Source of the DNA: Actinomycetota bacterium
GTDB taxonomy: Bacteria; Actinomycetota; Thermoleophilia; Gaiellales; Gaiellaceae
DNA length: 23,381 nt
Assembly: GCA_013697465.1 (NCBI GenBank)
Contig: JACCWU010000160.1
Coordinates: forward strand, 1 to 23,381
Reading direction: 5' to 3'
In this document: positions 1 through 6,834 of the stretch, in pieces
Layout: each line of letters begins with the position of its first letter
How positions within the stretch are numbered: position 1 is the stretch's first letter
Notes under the pieces: generated by a model
The model's database searches: none
What the model was told of the DNA's origin: nothing
What the model saw: only the letters and a program-made list of their open reading frames with translations
Translations under genes and position numbers: made by a program

Positions 1-462
1 GGCCAGATCGACCCCGCAGTCGACGACCTCGGTCTTCCCGTGCGCGCCCGGAACCTCGTGCTCGAGGCGGGCGCGAAGCCACTCCGACACCGCGATCACC
101 GAGGCGGCGCGTTTCACGACGTAGCGCGTCGCCACACGGACGCCCGGGATGGAGCCGACGTTGGCGACATCCTGCCCGTGGGCGGTAACCACGAGAGGCG
201 CCCGAGAGGCGAGCGCGGCTGCGAGGCCTGCAGGGACGAGGAAATGCGCGTAGACGACGTCAGGGTTGACCCGCCGCGCCGCACGCCGGGCGTCCAGGAA
301 CAGGCGGATGTGCTTGCCTCTCCCTCCGGCGCGGCGGTCGATCACTGCACGCTCGATCTGGTGGCCAAGCGCGAGCAACTCTCGCTCGAGGCTTGCGACG
401 AAGACGCCGAGATCCGGATCCGCCGGGCCTGGATACATCTGCGAGACGAGCAGGATCTTCAT
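1..462 (-). CDS. GT4-like glycosyltransferase, N-terminal part (cut by window edge)
   Basis: Reading from the ATG at 462 gives an open frame that runs off the left edge. It begins MKILLVSQMYPGPADPDLG and continues with a stretch around VVYAHFLVPAGLAAALAS, then VVTAHGQDV and VIAVSEWLRARL. This is the usual N-terminal Rossmann half of a GT-B retaining glycosyltransferase (GT4, Glyco_transf_4): a 'quick glance' N-terminal strand, a donor-side loop with TAHGxD, and the 'sViavSe' segment that precedes the second domain. The C-terminal, sugar-nucleotide binding half with the EX7E motif lies outside the window, so the donor and acceptor cannot be named. It starts 22 nt after the stop of the upstream monooxygenase gene on the same strand and could be co-transcribed with it. 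No clear ribosome binding site is seen. Family confidence is good; specificity is unknown. Confidence 0.8.
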   Translation of the reverse strand, partial: MKILLVSQMYPGPADPDLGVFVASLERELLALGHQIERAVIDRRAGGRGKHIRLFLDARRAARRVNPDVVYAHFLVPAGLAAALASRAPLVVTAHGQDVANVGSIPGVRVATRYVVKRAASVIAVSEWLRARLEHEVPGAHGKTEVVDCGVDLA

Positions 463-484
463 CGCGGATGGATCGTTACCGGGC

Positions 485-1969
485 TCAGCCGCGCGTGACT
501 TGCAGGAGCCCGAGGCACATCTCGTCCGTCGTGCCCTCCCCCCACAGGATGTAGCGCGGCTTCTTGGGCACGCCGTGCATGCCGTGCGCGCGCCGGCTCA
601 CGTCATGGCGGCAGGTGACGCGGACGACGTCCCCCGGCTTCGTCTGAACCGCGTCCACGAACGTGTAGGAGCTCTGCCAGTGAAAGTCCCAGCGCGGGAT
701 GTCGAGTAGCACGCGCGACCGCGGCGTGCCGGGGTTCAGCTCGAGTCTGATCGAGGCTCCCAGCAGGTGCATGTGCCCTGCGACGCCGAGAATCTTCGTC
801 GGCGTGTCGATCCTGCGATCGCAGCGGCTGACCGGGCTCGGCGATACGCTCGACGCGCTCCTCCCGCAGAGGAGCAGCAGACCTGCCGGGACGAACGCCG
901 CGGTCGATCCGTATTTGCGAGAGAGGTCGAAGAGCGCCTCGGTCCGATTGCAGAGCGGCCCCTTCTCGCCCTTCCCGCACGCGAGCTCCACGGGAGCCGG
1001 CAGGAGCACGGTCTGCACGCGCGCGAGGCCGGCGCTCGCCGGGGCGACGGTAAGGACCGCGCGCGAGCGATCGGGGGCCTTGCCGTTCAGCAGGTTGTAG
1101 TGCACCTGCATCACGATGCGGCTTCCCGCGGGCAGGGGAACTCCGTTGCCTTCAGGCAGCCGGCCCCCACTCGATCCAGGCGCCCATCCTGCGATCCAGT
1201 TGGAGTCGTTGAGCGCTGCCTGCACCGAGCCCCCAGAGCCGCCGACGCCGATGCCTGTCCCGCCGAAACAGGTCCAGCCGGGCCCGGAAGATGCGGCGTC
1301 GAGCCGGGCGGCTTCGGCAACCTGCGCCGCGGAAATGCGGAAGAGGATGACGTGGTGCACCACCTTCGAGGCGCCCGGCCGGATCCGCGCTGACGTTACC
1401 GAGACGTCGCCTGAGAGCTTTGCATCCAGGACGAAGCAGCGGTAGTCGTCCGTCACGCCCTTGGCGGCTCGAGGGCGATAGGCGGAGGGCATTGCCAGCT
1501 CGAGCATCGACTCGCCCTCCCTGACATCCACAGGCTCCTGGGGTCGAGGTTCGAGCGCCGGCCCGTCCACGCGGCCACCGGCTTTAGCCCAGGCGAGGAT
1601 CGTCGCTCGCTCGCGCGCGGTCAGCGTTCGCTCCGCCTCTCCGTCAAAGGCGGGCGAGCGTGGCCCCGGCGGCCACGGAGGCATGAGACGCGCCTGGACT
1701 GCCGACGCGATCATCCCGGCGCGGGACGAGATGGCGCGCGCGCTCTCGAGCGGAAACGGCGCGACGCCGCCGATGCGATGGCAGCCCGCGCACTTCTGCT
1801 GGATGACGGGAGCGACGTCGCGGGTGAAGCTCGGCGGCGCCGACGGCGCGTCCGCGTCGCGTGACGCTGCCAAAGCAGCGAGTGGGAGCGCGAGACCGAG
1901 AGCTGCCCCCAGGGCCAGCGCCGCTCGCGCTGCTTCTCGTTTGCCTGGCCTATGCACGCTGGGCGTCAT
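485..1969 (-). CDS. secreted cytochrome c / PHM-type copper monooxygenase fusion
   Basis: This 494-residue protein starts at the ATG at 1969, which overlaps the mutase stop codon by 20 nt; an upstream extension would only read through the mutase gene. A signal peptide is visible (KREAAR then a hydrophobic run ending LAALAAS, about residues 10-36). CAGCH at 60-64 is a c-type haem site, with a candidate axial Met in RLMPPW near 96. The rest matches copper type II ascorbate-dependent monooxygenases: HH at about 205-206 and H290 in MQVHYNL as CuH ligands, HMH at about 399-401 and Met 484 in TDEMC as CuM ligands. All ligands known from peptidylglycine hydroxylating monooxygenase have a counterpart. 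Many cysteines suit an exported, disulfide-bonded enzyme. It is likely to hydroxylate an organic substrate outside the membrane, with the haem perhaps passing electrons to copper. The substrate cannot be told. Confidence 0.85.
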   Translation of the reverse strand: MTPSVHRPGKREAARAALALGAALGLALPLAALAASRDADAPSAPPSFTRDVAPVIQQKCAGCHRIGGVAPFPLESARAISSRAGMIASAVQARLMPPWPPGPRSPAFDGEAERTLTARERATILAWAKAGGRVDGPALEPRPQEPVDVREGESMLELAMPSAYRPRAAKGVTDDYRCFVLDAKLSGDVSVTSARIRPGASKVVHHVILFRISAAQVAEAARLDAASSGPGWTCFGGTGIGVGGSGGSVQAALNDSNWIAGWAPGSSGGRLPEGNGVPLPAGSRIVMQVHYNLLNGKAPDRSRAVLTVAPASAGLARVQTVLLPAPVELACGKGEKGPLCNRTEALFDLSRKYGSTAAFVPAGLLLLCGRSASSVSPSPVSRCDRRIDTPTKILGVAGHMHLLGASIRLELNPGTPRSRVLLDIPRWDFHWQSSYTFVDAVQTKPGDVVRVTCRHDVSRRAHGMHGVPKKPRYILWGEGTTDEMCLGLLQVTRG

Positions 1970-3530
1970 ATGTACCCCAAATCTCGCGCAGGACGTTGCA
2001 GATCTCCCCAACGGTGCAGCGAGCGCGGAGTGCCTCGCGGATCGGGGGGAGCAGATTCGCCTCGGTCTGCGCTGTCCTGCGAACCTCGGCCAGCGCGGCG
2101 TCTGCCGCATGCGGATTCCGCTCGGAACGCACGCGCGCCGTGCGCTCTTGCTGACGCCGCTCGGTTTCCGGGTCGACCTGGAGCAGCTCCACCCTCTCCG
2201 TCTCCTCCTCCACGAACCGGTTGACGCCGACGACGACGCGTTCGCCGGCTTCGATCTCGGTCTGGTACCGAAACGCCGAATCCTCGATCTCGGCTTGCAC
2301 GAAACCCTGCTCGATCGCTGCGACGGCGCCGCCGAGCTCGTCCACGCGGCCGATCAGCTCCTTCGCTTGCTTTTCGAGCTCCGCGGTGAGCGCTTCGATG
2401 TAGTACGAGCCGCCGAGCGGATCTGCGGTATCGGTCGTCCCGACCTCGTGCGCGAGGATCTGCTGCGTGCGGAGCGCGATGCGGGCGGCGTGCTCGGTCG
2501 GAAGGGCGAGCGCCTCGTCGAAGGAGTTCGTGTGGAGGGACTGTGCTCCACCCGCCAGCGCGGACAGGGCCTGGATCGCGACCCGCACGACATTCGTCTC
2601 CGGCTGCTGGGCGGTGAGCGTCGAGCCCCCCGTCTGCGCGTGGAAGCGGAGCGCCGTTGCGCGCGGGTTGGTGGCGCCGAAGCGCTCTCTCATGATCTCA
2701 GCCCACAGCCGGCGCGCGGCCCGGAACTTCGCGACCTCTTGGAAGAAGTCGTTGTGCGCGTTGAAGAAGAAGGAGAGCCGCTCTCCGAAGTCGTCCGGCG
2801 AGAGTCCGGCGGCGATCGCAGCCTCGCAATAGGCGATGCCGTTCGCGATGGTGAATGCGAGCTCCTGCGCGGCGCTCGAGCCGGCTTCCCGGATGTGGTA
2901 GCCGGAGATCGAGATCGTGTTCCAGCTCGGCAGCCTCTCGGCGCAGTAGGCGAAGAGGTCGGTCGCGAGCCGCATCGAAGGGCGCGGGGGGAAGATGTAG
3001 TTCCCGCGTGCGACATATTCCTTGAGCACGTCGTTCTGGACCGTGCCGCGCAGCTTCTCTCCCGGAACGCCCTGACCGTCGGCGACGAGCTCGTACAGGA
3101 GGAGGAGAAGCGCCGCCGGGGCGTTGATCGTCATCGAGGTCGAGACTTCGCCGAGCGGGATCCCGCCGAGCAGCACCTCCATGTCCGCGATCGAGTCGAT
3201 CGCGACGCCCGTGCGACCGACCTCGCCCTCGGCAACCGGGTCGTCCGAGTCGTAGCCGAGCTGGGTCGGGAGGTCGAACGCGACGGAAAGCCCCGTCTGG
3301 CCTCGCGCGAGGAGGTAGCGGAAGCGTGCGTTGGTCTCCTCGGCCGAGCCGTAGCCCGCGTACTGGCGGATCGTCCACGGCCGACCGCGGTACATCGTGG
3401 AGTACGGGCCGCGCGTGAACGGAAACTCGCCCGGTTGCTCGAGCTCGTCCGGCGGCAGGTCGTCAGCCGTGTAGACGGCCTTGACCTCGATCCCGGAGTC
3501 GTTCAGCCGGCGATCCTCGGCGGTCGCCAT
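1950..3530 (-). CDS. methylmalonyl-CoA mutase, catalytic (alpha) subunit without B12 domain
   Basis: The 526-residue product has the acyl-CoA mutase TIM-barrel domain from about residue 25 to the end: YSTMYRGRPWTIRQYAG, TGLSVAFDLPTQLGYDSD, STSMTINAPA, NDVLKEYVARGNYIFPP, SISGYHIREAG, LSFFFNAHNDFF, RFHAQTGGSTLTAQQP and QSLHTNSFDEALALP. It stops where the cobalamin-binding domain (DxHxxG) would begin, so that domain must come from another protein, as in archaeal-type and other split mutases. Substrate-deciding residues point to (R)-methylmalonyl-CoA/succinyl-CoA: Tyr in RQYAG (about 57) where 2-hydroxyisobutyryl-CoA mutase has Ile, Ala in SVAFD where that enzyme has Asp, and Arg in EYVARGN (about 175), the position of the carboxylate-binding Arg of methylmalonyl-CoA mutase. 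It would serve propionyl-CoA metabolism. The ATG at 3530 starts the conserved frame. Confidence 0.93.
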   Translation of the reverse strand: MATAEDRRLNDSGIEVKAVYTADDLPPDELEQPGEFPFTRGPYSTMYRGRPWTIRQYAGYGSAEETNARFRYLLARGQTGLSVAFDLPTQLGYDSDDPVAEGEVGRTGVAIDSIADMEVLLGGIPLGEVSTSMTINAPAALLLLLYELVADGQGVPGEKLRGTVQNDVLKEYVARGNYIFPPRPSMRLATDLFAYCAERLPSWNTISISGYHIREAGSSAAQELAFTIANGIAYCEAAIAAGLSPDDFGERLSFFFNAHNDFFQEVAKFRAARRLWAEIMRERFGATNPRATALRFHAQTGGSTLTAQQPETNVVRVAIQALSALAGGAQSLHTNSFDEALALPTEHAARIALRTQQILAHEVGTTDTADPLGGSYYIEALTAELEKQAKELIGRVDELGGAVAAIEQGFVQAEIEDSAFRYQTEIEAGERVVVGVNRFVEEETERVELLQVDPETERRQQERTARVRSERNPHAADAALAEVRRTAQTEANLLPPIREALRARCTVGEICNVLREIWGTYDAQRA

Positions 3531-3593
3531 GCGCGCATCGTACGGGCGGCCGGCGGCTGCGTCTTTCCTGGGGTGAGATCCGGACGGGTCAAC

Positions 3594-3710
3594 GGGGTCA
3601 GACCCAGAGACATGTCCTATGGGGCACGCTCACGGCACCTGGACGCCGCGCGCGGGCAATTTTTGACGGACTGGCACGGCGAATCCGGGCATGTCCTTGG
3701 GTCTGACCCC
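3594..3710. repeat. inverted-repeat element (REP/MITE-like) between mutase and GntR genes
   Basis: A 24-nt arm at 3594-3617 (GGGGTCAGACCC then AGAGACATGTCC) is matched on the other strand by 3687-3710, with 21 of 24 bases identical. About 70 nt lie between the arms, including GGCAATTTTTGACGGACTGG. The outer part of each arm, GGGGTCAGACCC, is itself nearly palindromic. The right arm ends five bases before the stop codon of the GntR gene. No reading frame is evident. This is the layout of a REP pair or small non-autonomous mobile element; it might also form a long hairpin that ends GntR transcription. No transposase is seen nearby. Confidence 0.6.
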
Positions 3711-3714
3711 AGGG

Positions 3715-4374
3715 CTACAGCACGCCGCCGGCGCGCTCGAGCGCCTCGATCGCGATTCGCCGGCCGGTCTCGATGTGCTCGCCGATCGCGCGCCTTGCTG
3801 TCTCGGCGGCGCCGGACTCGAACGCCTCCACGATTCGGCGGTGCTCGGTGACGAGCTGCTCGTGGCCCTCGACTCGGCCCCCGCGGATCACCTGCATCAT
3901 CAGGTTCACCGATAGCTCGCGGTAGAAGCGCGAGAGAAGAGCGTTGCCGGCGAGGTCGATCTGGTACTCGTGGAACGCGGCGTTGGCGGCGTCCCACTGG
4001 CGGTGCGAGATCGCCTTTGCAGTCGCGTCGAGACGAGTGCGAAGCATCGCGAGGTCTGTCGCGCCGAGCCGCCCGACGGTTCGCTCGGCGGCATGGAGCT
4101 CGAGCGCGAGACGCACGTCGTAGCCTTCGGCGAGCGCTTCCGCGGTCACCGGAGTCACGAAATACCCACGCCTCGCCTTCACGGTGAGGAGTCCTTCGGA
4201 GACGAGTCTCGTCAGCGCATGGTGAACTGGGCTCCGCGAGACGCCGAGCTCCGACGCGAGCGCGTGCAGGCTGAGCTTCGCGCCGGGCGCGTGCTTTCGT
4301 CGGAGGACGCGCGACCGTAGCTCCTCGTACACCCGCTCGTTCAGATGAGCGGCCGGCACGGCCGTGGCCACCAT
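3715..4374 (-). CDS. GntR-family transcriptional regulator, FCD subfamily
   Basis: The protein is about 219 residues long. Its N-terminal winged helix carries the GntR pattern: LNERVYEELRSRVLRRKHAPGAKLSLHALASELGVSRSPVHHALTRLVSEGLL, followed by the wing KARRGYFVTPV. The remaining residues form an FCD ligand-binding helical bundle with likely metal-binding residues in FHEYQIDLAGN, EHRRIVEAF and IGEHIETG. Such proteins usually repress genes of acid or acyl-CoA metabolism and are released by a small carboxylate. I chose the ATG at 4374 because AGAGAG precedes it at a usable distance; an ATG at 4392 is in frame but has no such signal. The gene is divergent from the moaD-moaE fusion, 56 nt apart, and stands upstream of the mutase gene, separated from it by an inverted repeat. 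Either side could be its target; the ligand is unknown. Confidence 0.88.
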   Translation of the reverse strand: MVATAVPAAHLNERVYEELRSRVLRRKHAPGAKLSLHALASELGVSRSPVHHALTRLVSEGLLTVKARRGYFVTPVTAEALAEGYDVRLALELHAAERTVGRLGATDLAMLRTRLDATAKAISHRQWDAANAAFHEYQIDLAGNALLSRFYRELSVNLMMQVIRGGRVEGHEQLVTEHRRIVEAFESGAAETARRAIGEHIETGRRIAIEALERAGGVL

Positions 4375-4430
4375 GGGCCGTCTCTCTAACATGTCACGGG
4401 CGGCGAGGCAACCACGGATACGCTCCTTTC

Positions 4431-5096
4431 GTGCGGGTGCGCGTGAGACTCTTCGCCGGATTGCGCGAGCGTGCCGGTGTCGGGACTGTCGAGCTCGAGT
4501 TGCCCGACGGCTCGGTGCTGGGCGACGTCTGGCCGGCGCTCACGCTCGGCGACGAGCCACCGGGGATCCTGTTCGCCGTGAACCGCGCGTACACGGATCG
4601 AGACCGGACGCTTGCCGAGGGCGACGAGGTCGCTCTGGTTCCCCCCGTTTCGGGAGGCGACGGTCGTGGCTCCGAGCCACAAGAGCTCTTTCGGCTCTCG
4701 GAGCGACCGCTCTCGGTGAACGACGCTGTCGACCTCGTTCGCAGCGACGCCGCCGGGGCGATCGCGACCTTCGTCGGCACGACCCGCAGGCACTCGCGGG
4801 ACCGGAACGTCCTCTACCTCGACTACGAGGCCTACGAGGGCATGGCCGAACAGGTCATGGAGTCGCTCGCAGCCGATCTCAAAGCGCGCCACAGCCTGTG
4901 CGAGGTTGCGATCCACCACCGGGTGGGACGAGTGGAGATCGGGGAGACGAGCGTCGTCATCGCCGTCTCCGCGCCGCACCGGGCGGCTGCGCTAGACGCG
5001 TGTCACGAGGCAATCGACGAGCTGAAGGTCTCTGTCCCGCTCTGGAAGAAAGAGGTCTACGAAGGTGGTGAAGAGTGGATCGGGCACGGATCCTGA
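4431..5096 (+). CDS. moaX: molybdopterin synthase, fused MoaD-MoaE (MoaX type)
   Basis: The frame starts at a GTG (MRVRVRLFAGLRERAG) and codes for 221 residues. Residues 1-76 are a MoaD ubiquitin-like sulfur carrier ending at LVPPVSGG, where the Gly-Gly is the site normally activated at a free C-terminus. After a short linker (DGRGSEP), residues from about 84 form MoaE: SVNDAVDLVRSDAAGAIATF, VGTTRRHSRDRN, YEAYEGMA, HHRVGRVEIGE and PLWKKEVYEGGEEW, with the catalytic lysines at about 206-207. MoaE and MoaD together convert cyclic pyranopterin monophosphate to molybdopterin. The M. tuberculosis fusion MoaX is reported to be cleaved after the Gly-Gly; the same would be needed here (inference). 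No Shine-Dalgarno site is clear, and GTG codons at 4437 and 4443 are possible alternatives. It heads the plus-strand gene row running to selB. Confidence 0.9.
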   Translation: MRVRVRLFAGLRERAGVGTVELELPDGSVLGDVWPALTLGDEPPGILFAVNRAYTDRDRTLAEGDEVALVPPVSGGDGRGSEPQELFRLSERPLSVNDAVDLVRSDAAGAIATFVGTTRRHSRDRNVLYLDYEAYEGMAEQVMESLAADLKARHSLCEVAIHHRVGRVEIGETSVVIAVSAPHRAAALDACHEAIDELKVSVPLWKKEVYEGGEEWIGHGS

Positions 5097-5262
5097 CGCC
5101 AATGGATCGGTTCGGCTCAGGCGCGAAGCCGGATTCATTCCGGCGAAGCGCACGTGTGCGTCCGAGGTTGCTCGCCGCAGAGGAGCGGGCTCATGGGGGA
5201 ACCATGGGTTCCCCCATGCTGGAAGGAGGTGAAGAGTGGATCGGCCGCGGATCCTGACGCCA
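5061..5262 (+). repeat. 41-nt direct repeat, copies at 5061-5101 and 5222-5262
   Basis: The last 36 nt of the moaE-coding part plus five bases (5061-5101) recur at 5222-5262 with three mismatches, an offset of 161 nt. The second copy supplies the GGAAGGAGG ribosome binding site, the GTG start and the first codons (DRPRILTP) of the M50 protease gene. In the first copy the same frame would read GTG at 5075, then DRARILTP. This implies that the protease gene once started inside the 3' end of moaX and that a duplication or insertion later pulled the two apart. Confidence 0.8.
5192..5218 (+). other. 12-bp perfect hairpin upstream of the M50 gene
   Basis: CATGGGGGAACC at 5192-5203 and GGTTCCCCCATG at 5207-5218 are exact inverted complements around a 3-nt ATG. 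The hairpin sits in the segment between the two copies of the 41-nt repeat and about 8 nt before the ribosome binding site of the M50 gene. There is no T-run after it, so it is not a standard intrinsic terminator. It may be a small mobile palindrome, an attenuator or a protein-binding site. Confidence 0.6.
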
Positions 5263-6126
5263 GACGAGGAGCCGGATCGGCGCTACGAGCCGAGCCACGC
5301 GCCCGAGCCGGCAACGTTGCCCGACCCGACGCCGAGCTATTCAGGCGACCGCGGCTACGAGCCGATTCATCCGCGTTCGGGGCTCCGCGATCTCGCACGC
5401 AAGCTCGTAGCGCCTTTCATCGCCGCGGTGTTCCTGCTCGTGAAGTACGGCGCGATCCTCCTCAAGCTCAAGGTGTTCACGACGGCCGCCACGATGCTCG
5501 TCTCGATCGCGGCCTACGCGTGGATCTGGGGGCTCCCGTTCGCGATCGGGTTCGTCGTCTTGATCTTCATCCACGAGATCGGGCACGTAATCGAGCTCCG
5601 CCGCCAGGGCGTACCTGCGAGCGCGCCGCTCTTCATCCCCTTCCTCGGGGCGGTCATCGGGATGAAGCAGCTTCCCGACGATGCGTGGAAGGAGGCGCGC
5701 GTGGCGCTGGCCGGGCCGATCCTGGGCTCGGTGGGCGCTGCGGCGTTCTGGGTCGCCGCCGAAGTGAACGGCTCGGAGCTCCTGATGGCGCTCGCGTTCG
5801 TCGGGTTCTTCCTCAACCTCTTCAACCTGATTCCGATCGTGCCGCTCGACGGCGGCCGTGCGGTCGGAGCGCTCCATCCCGCGATCTGGCTGCTCGGCCT
5901 CGTGATGATGGTCGGGCTGCTCGTCGTGAGCCCGAATCCGATCCTCATCATCATCGTGCTCATCGGTGCGCTCGAGCTCTGGCGGCGCTGGCGCGAGCGC
6001 AAGGAGAAGGCCGAGTACTACCGCCTGCCCGTGTGGCAGCGAGTCACGGTGGCGGTGGTCTACATCGGGCTCCTCGGTGCCCTGGCGCTGGCCGTGTCGG
6101 CCACCCACGTCGAGCGCACCTTCTGA
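5236..6126 (+). CDS. M50-family membrane zinc metalloprotease (site-2 protease)
   Basis: The 296-residue protein starts at a GTG preceded by GGAAGGAGG. Residues 1-50 are polar, proline-rich and presumably cytoplasmic. Several membrane segments follow. The first catalytic motif, IFIHEIGHVIE (HEIGH at about 113-117), lies at the end of a hydrophobic helix, and the second, NLIPIVPLDGGRA (Asp at about 206), is the NPxPxxDG-type motif of intramembrane metalloproteases. The AGP segment (ALAGPILGSVGA) is also typical. There are no CBS or PDZ domains, and the size fits the compact RseP/SpoIVFB-like 'YwhC/Rv-type' group with catalytic helices only. It would cut a membrane-bound substrate such as an anti-sigma factor, but no obvious partner is adjacent. 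Its stop overlaps the ATG of the LOG gene (TGATG), so the two are translationally coupled. Confidence 0.9.
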   Translation: MDRPRILTPDEEPDRRYEPSHAPEPATLPDPTPSYSGDRGYEPIHPRSGLRDLARKLVAPFIAAVFLLVKYGAILLKLKVFTTAATMLVSIAAYAWIWGLPFAIGFVVLIFIHEIGHVIELRRQGVPASAPLFIPFLGAVIGMKQLPDDAWKEARVALAGPILGSVGAAAFWVAAEVNGSELLMALAFVGFFLNLFNLIPIVPLDGGRAVGALHPAIWLLGLVMMVGLLVVSPNPILIIIVLIGALELWRRWRERKEKAEYYRLPVWQRVTVAVVYIGLLGALALAVSATHVERTF

Positions 6127-6815
6127 TGGCGGGCGGGCAGGAGCTCGATCGCCGAGTTCTTCGGAGAACCGAGGAGAACCTCGCGAGCGACGTCTCGCTG
6201 ATCGCGTCGGAGTTCCTCTCCGGCTTTCAGCTCATCAGCGAGATCGACCGGCCCGCGGTCTCGATCTTCGGCTCCGCCCGCGTCCTTGAGGGCACCCGGA
6301 CGTACGAGAGCGCTCGAGCGACGGGGAGGGGCTGTGCGGAGGCCGGCTTCGCAGTCGTCACGGGCGGAGGTCCGGGCGTCATGGAGGCCGCGAATCGCGG
6401 CTGCAAGGAGGGAGGCGGCCTGTCCGTGGGGTTCAACATCGTGCTGCCCCACGAGCAAGGCGTGAATCCCTGGTGCGACCTGGCGCAGACCTTCGACCAC
6501 TTCTACGCGCGCAAGGCGATGTTCGTGAAGGCGGCCGAGGGATTCGTCATCTTTCCCGGCGGTTTCGGCACGCAGGACGAGCTCTGGGAGGCGCTGACGC
6601 TCATCCAGACTCGCAAGATCGGGCACTTCCCTGTGGTCCTCTTCGACTCGGACTACTGGGGCGAGCTGCTCGACTGGATGCGCAAGGAGATGCTCGAGGA
6701 CGGCCTCATCTCGCCGGAGGACGTCGACCTCCTCATGCTCACGGACGATCCGCAAGAAGCCGTCAAGCTCATCGTCTCTCACTACGACCTCCGTCTTGCC
6801 GAGGGCTCGGCCTAG
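6126..6815 (+). CDS. LOG-family nucleotide 5'-monophosphate phosphoribohydrolase
   Basis: The 229-residue protein has the TIGR00730/LOG fold: SIFGSAR, VVTGGGPGVMEAANRG (about 78-92), the basic pair in FYARKAMFVK (about 129-130) and FPGGFGTQDELWE (about 144-154). The PGGxGTxxE motif and the Arg/Glu pair are those of cytokinin-activating LOG enzymes; older annotation calls the family 'lysine decarboxylase', which is misleading. It would release a free base and ribose 5-phosphate from a nucleoside monophosphate. In actinobacteria the role may be cytokinin release or nucleotide salvage; the sequence does not settle this. It is longer at the N-terminus than the minimal LOG proteins. It starts at an ATG overlapping the M50 stop codon and ends 19 nt before selA. 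Confidence 0.9.
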   Translation: MAGGQELDRRVLRRTEENLASDVSLIASEFLSGFQLISEIDRPAVSIFGSARVLEGTRTYESARATGRGCAEAGFAVVTGGGPGVMEAANRGCKEGGGLSVGFNIVLPHEQGVNPWCDLAQTFDHFYARKAMFVKAAEGFVIFPGGFGTQDELWEALTLIQTRKIGHFPVVLFDSDYWGELLDWMRKEMLEDGLISPEDVDLLMLTDDPQEAVKLIVSHYDLRLAEGSA

Positions 6816-6834
6816 CCCGGCCTACACTCACCGC

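Noticed and set aside
603..980. A 125-codon minus-strand frame within the monooxygenase gene
   Set aside because: It is a second frame of the same strand, inside a gene with all copper ligands in the main frame; no domain is seen.
3594..3710. Insertion sequence with a transposase gene
   Set aside because: The inverted arms enclose only about 70 nt with no reading frame, so at most it is a non-autonomous element.
1683..3851. A 722-codon open frame on the plus strand
   Set aside because: It lies opposite the methylmalonyl-CoA mutase gene and runs into the monooxygenase gene and the repeat. Its composition (Arg-, Ala- and Asp-rich) is that of an antisense frame in GC-rich DNA, and no domain is visible.
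5075..5257. A 60-codon frame starting MDRARILTP between moaX and the M50 gene
   Set aside because: It begins in the first copy of the 41-nt repeat and ends in the second. It is best seen as the remnant of an older start of the M50 gene rather than a gene.
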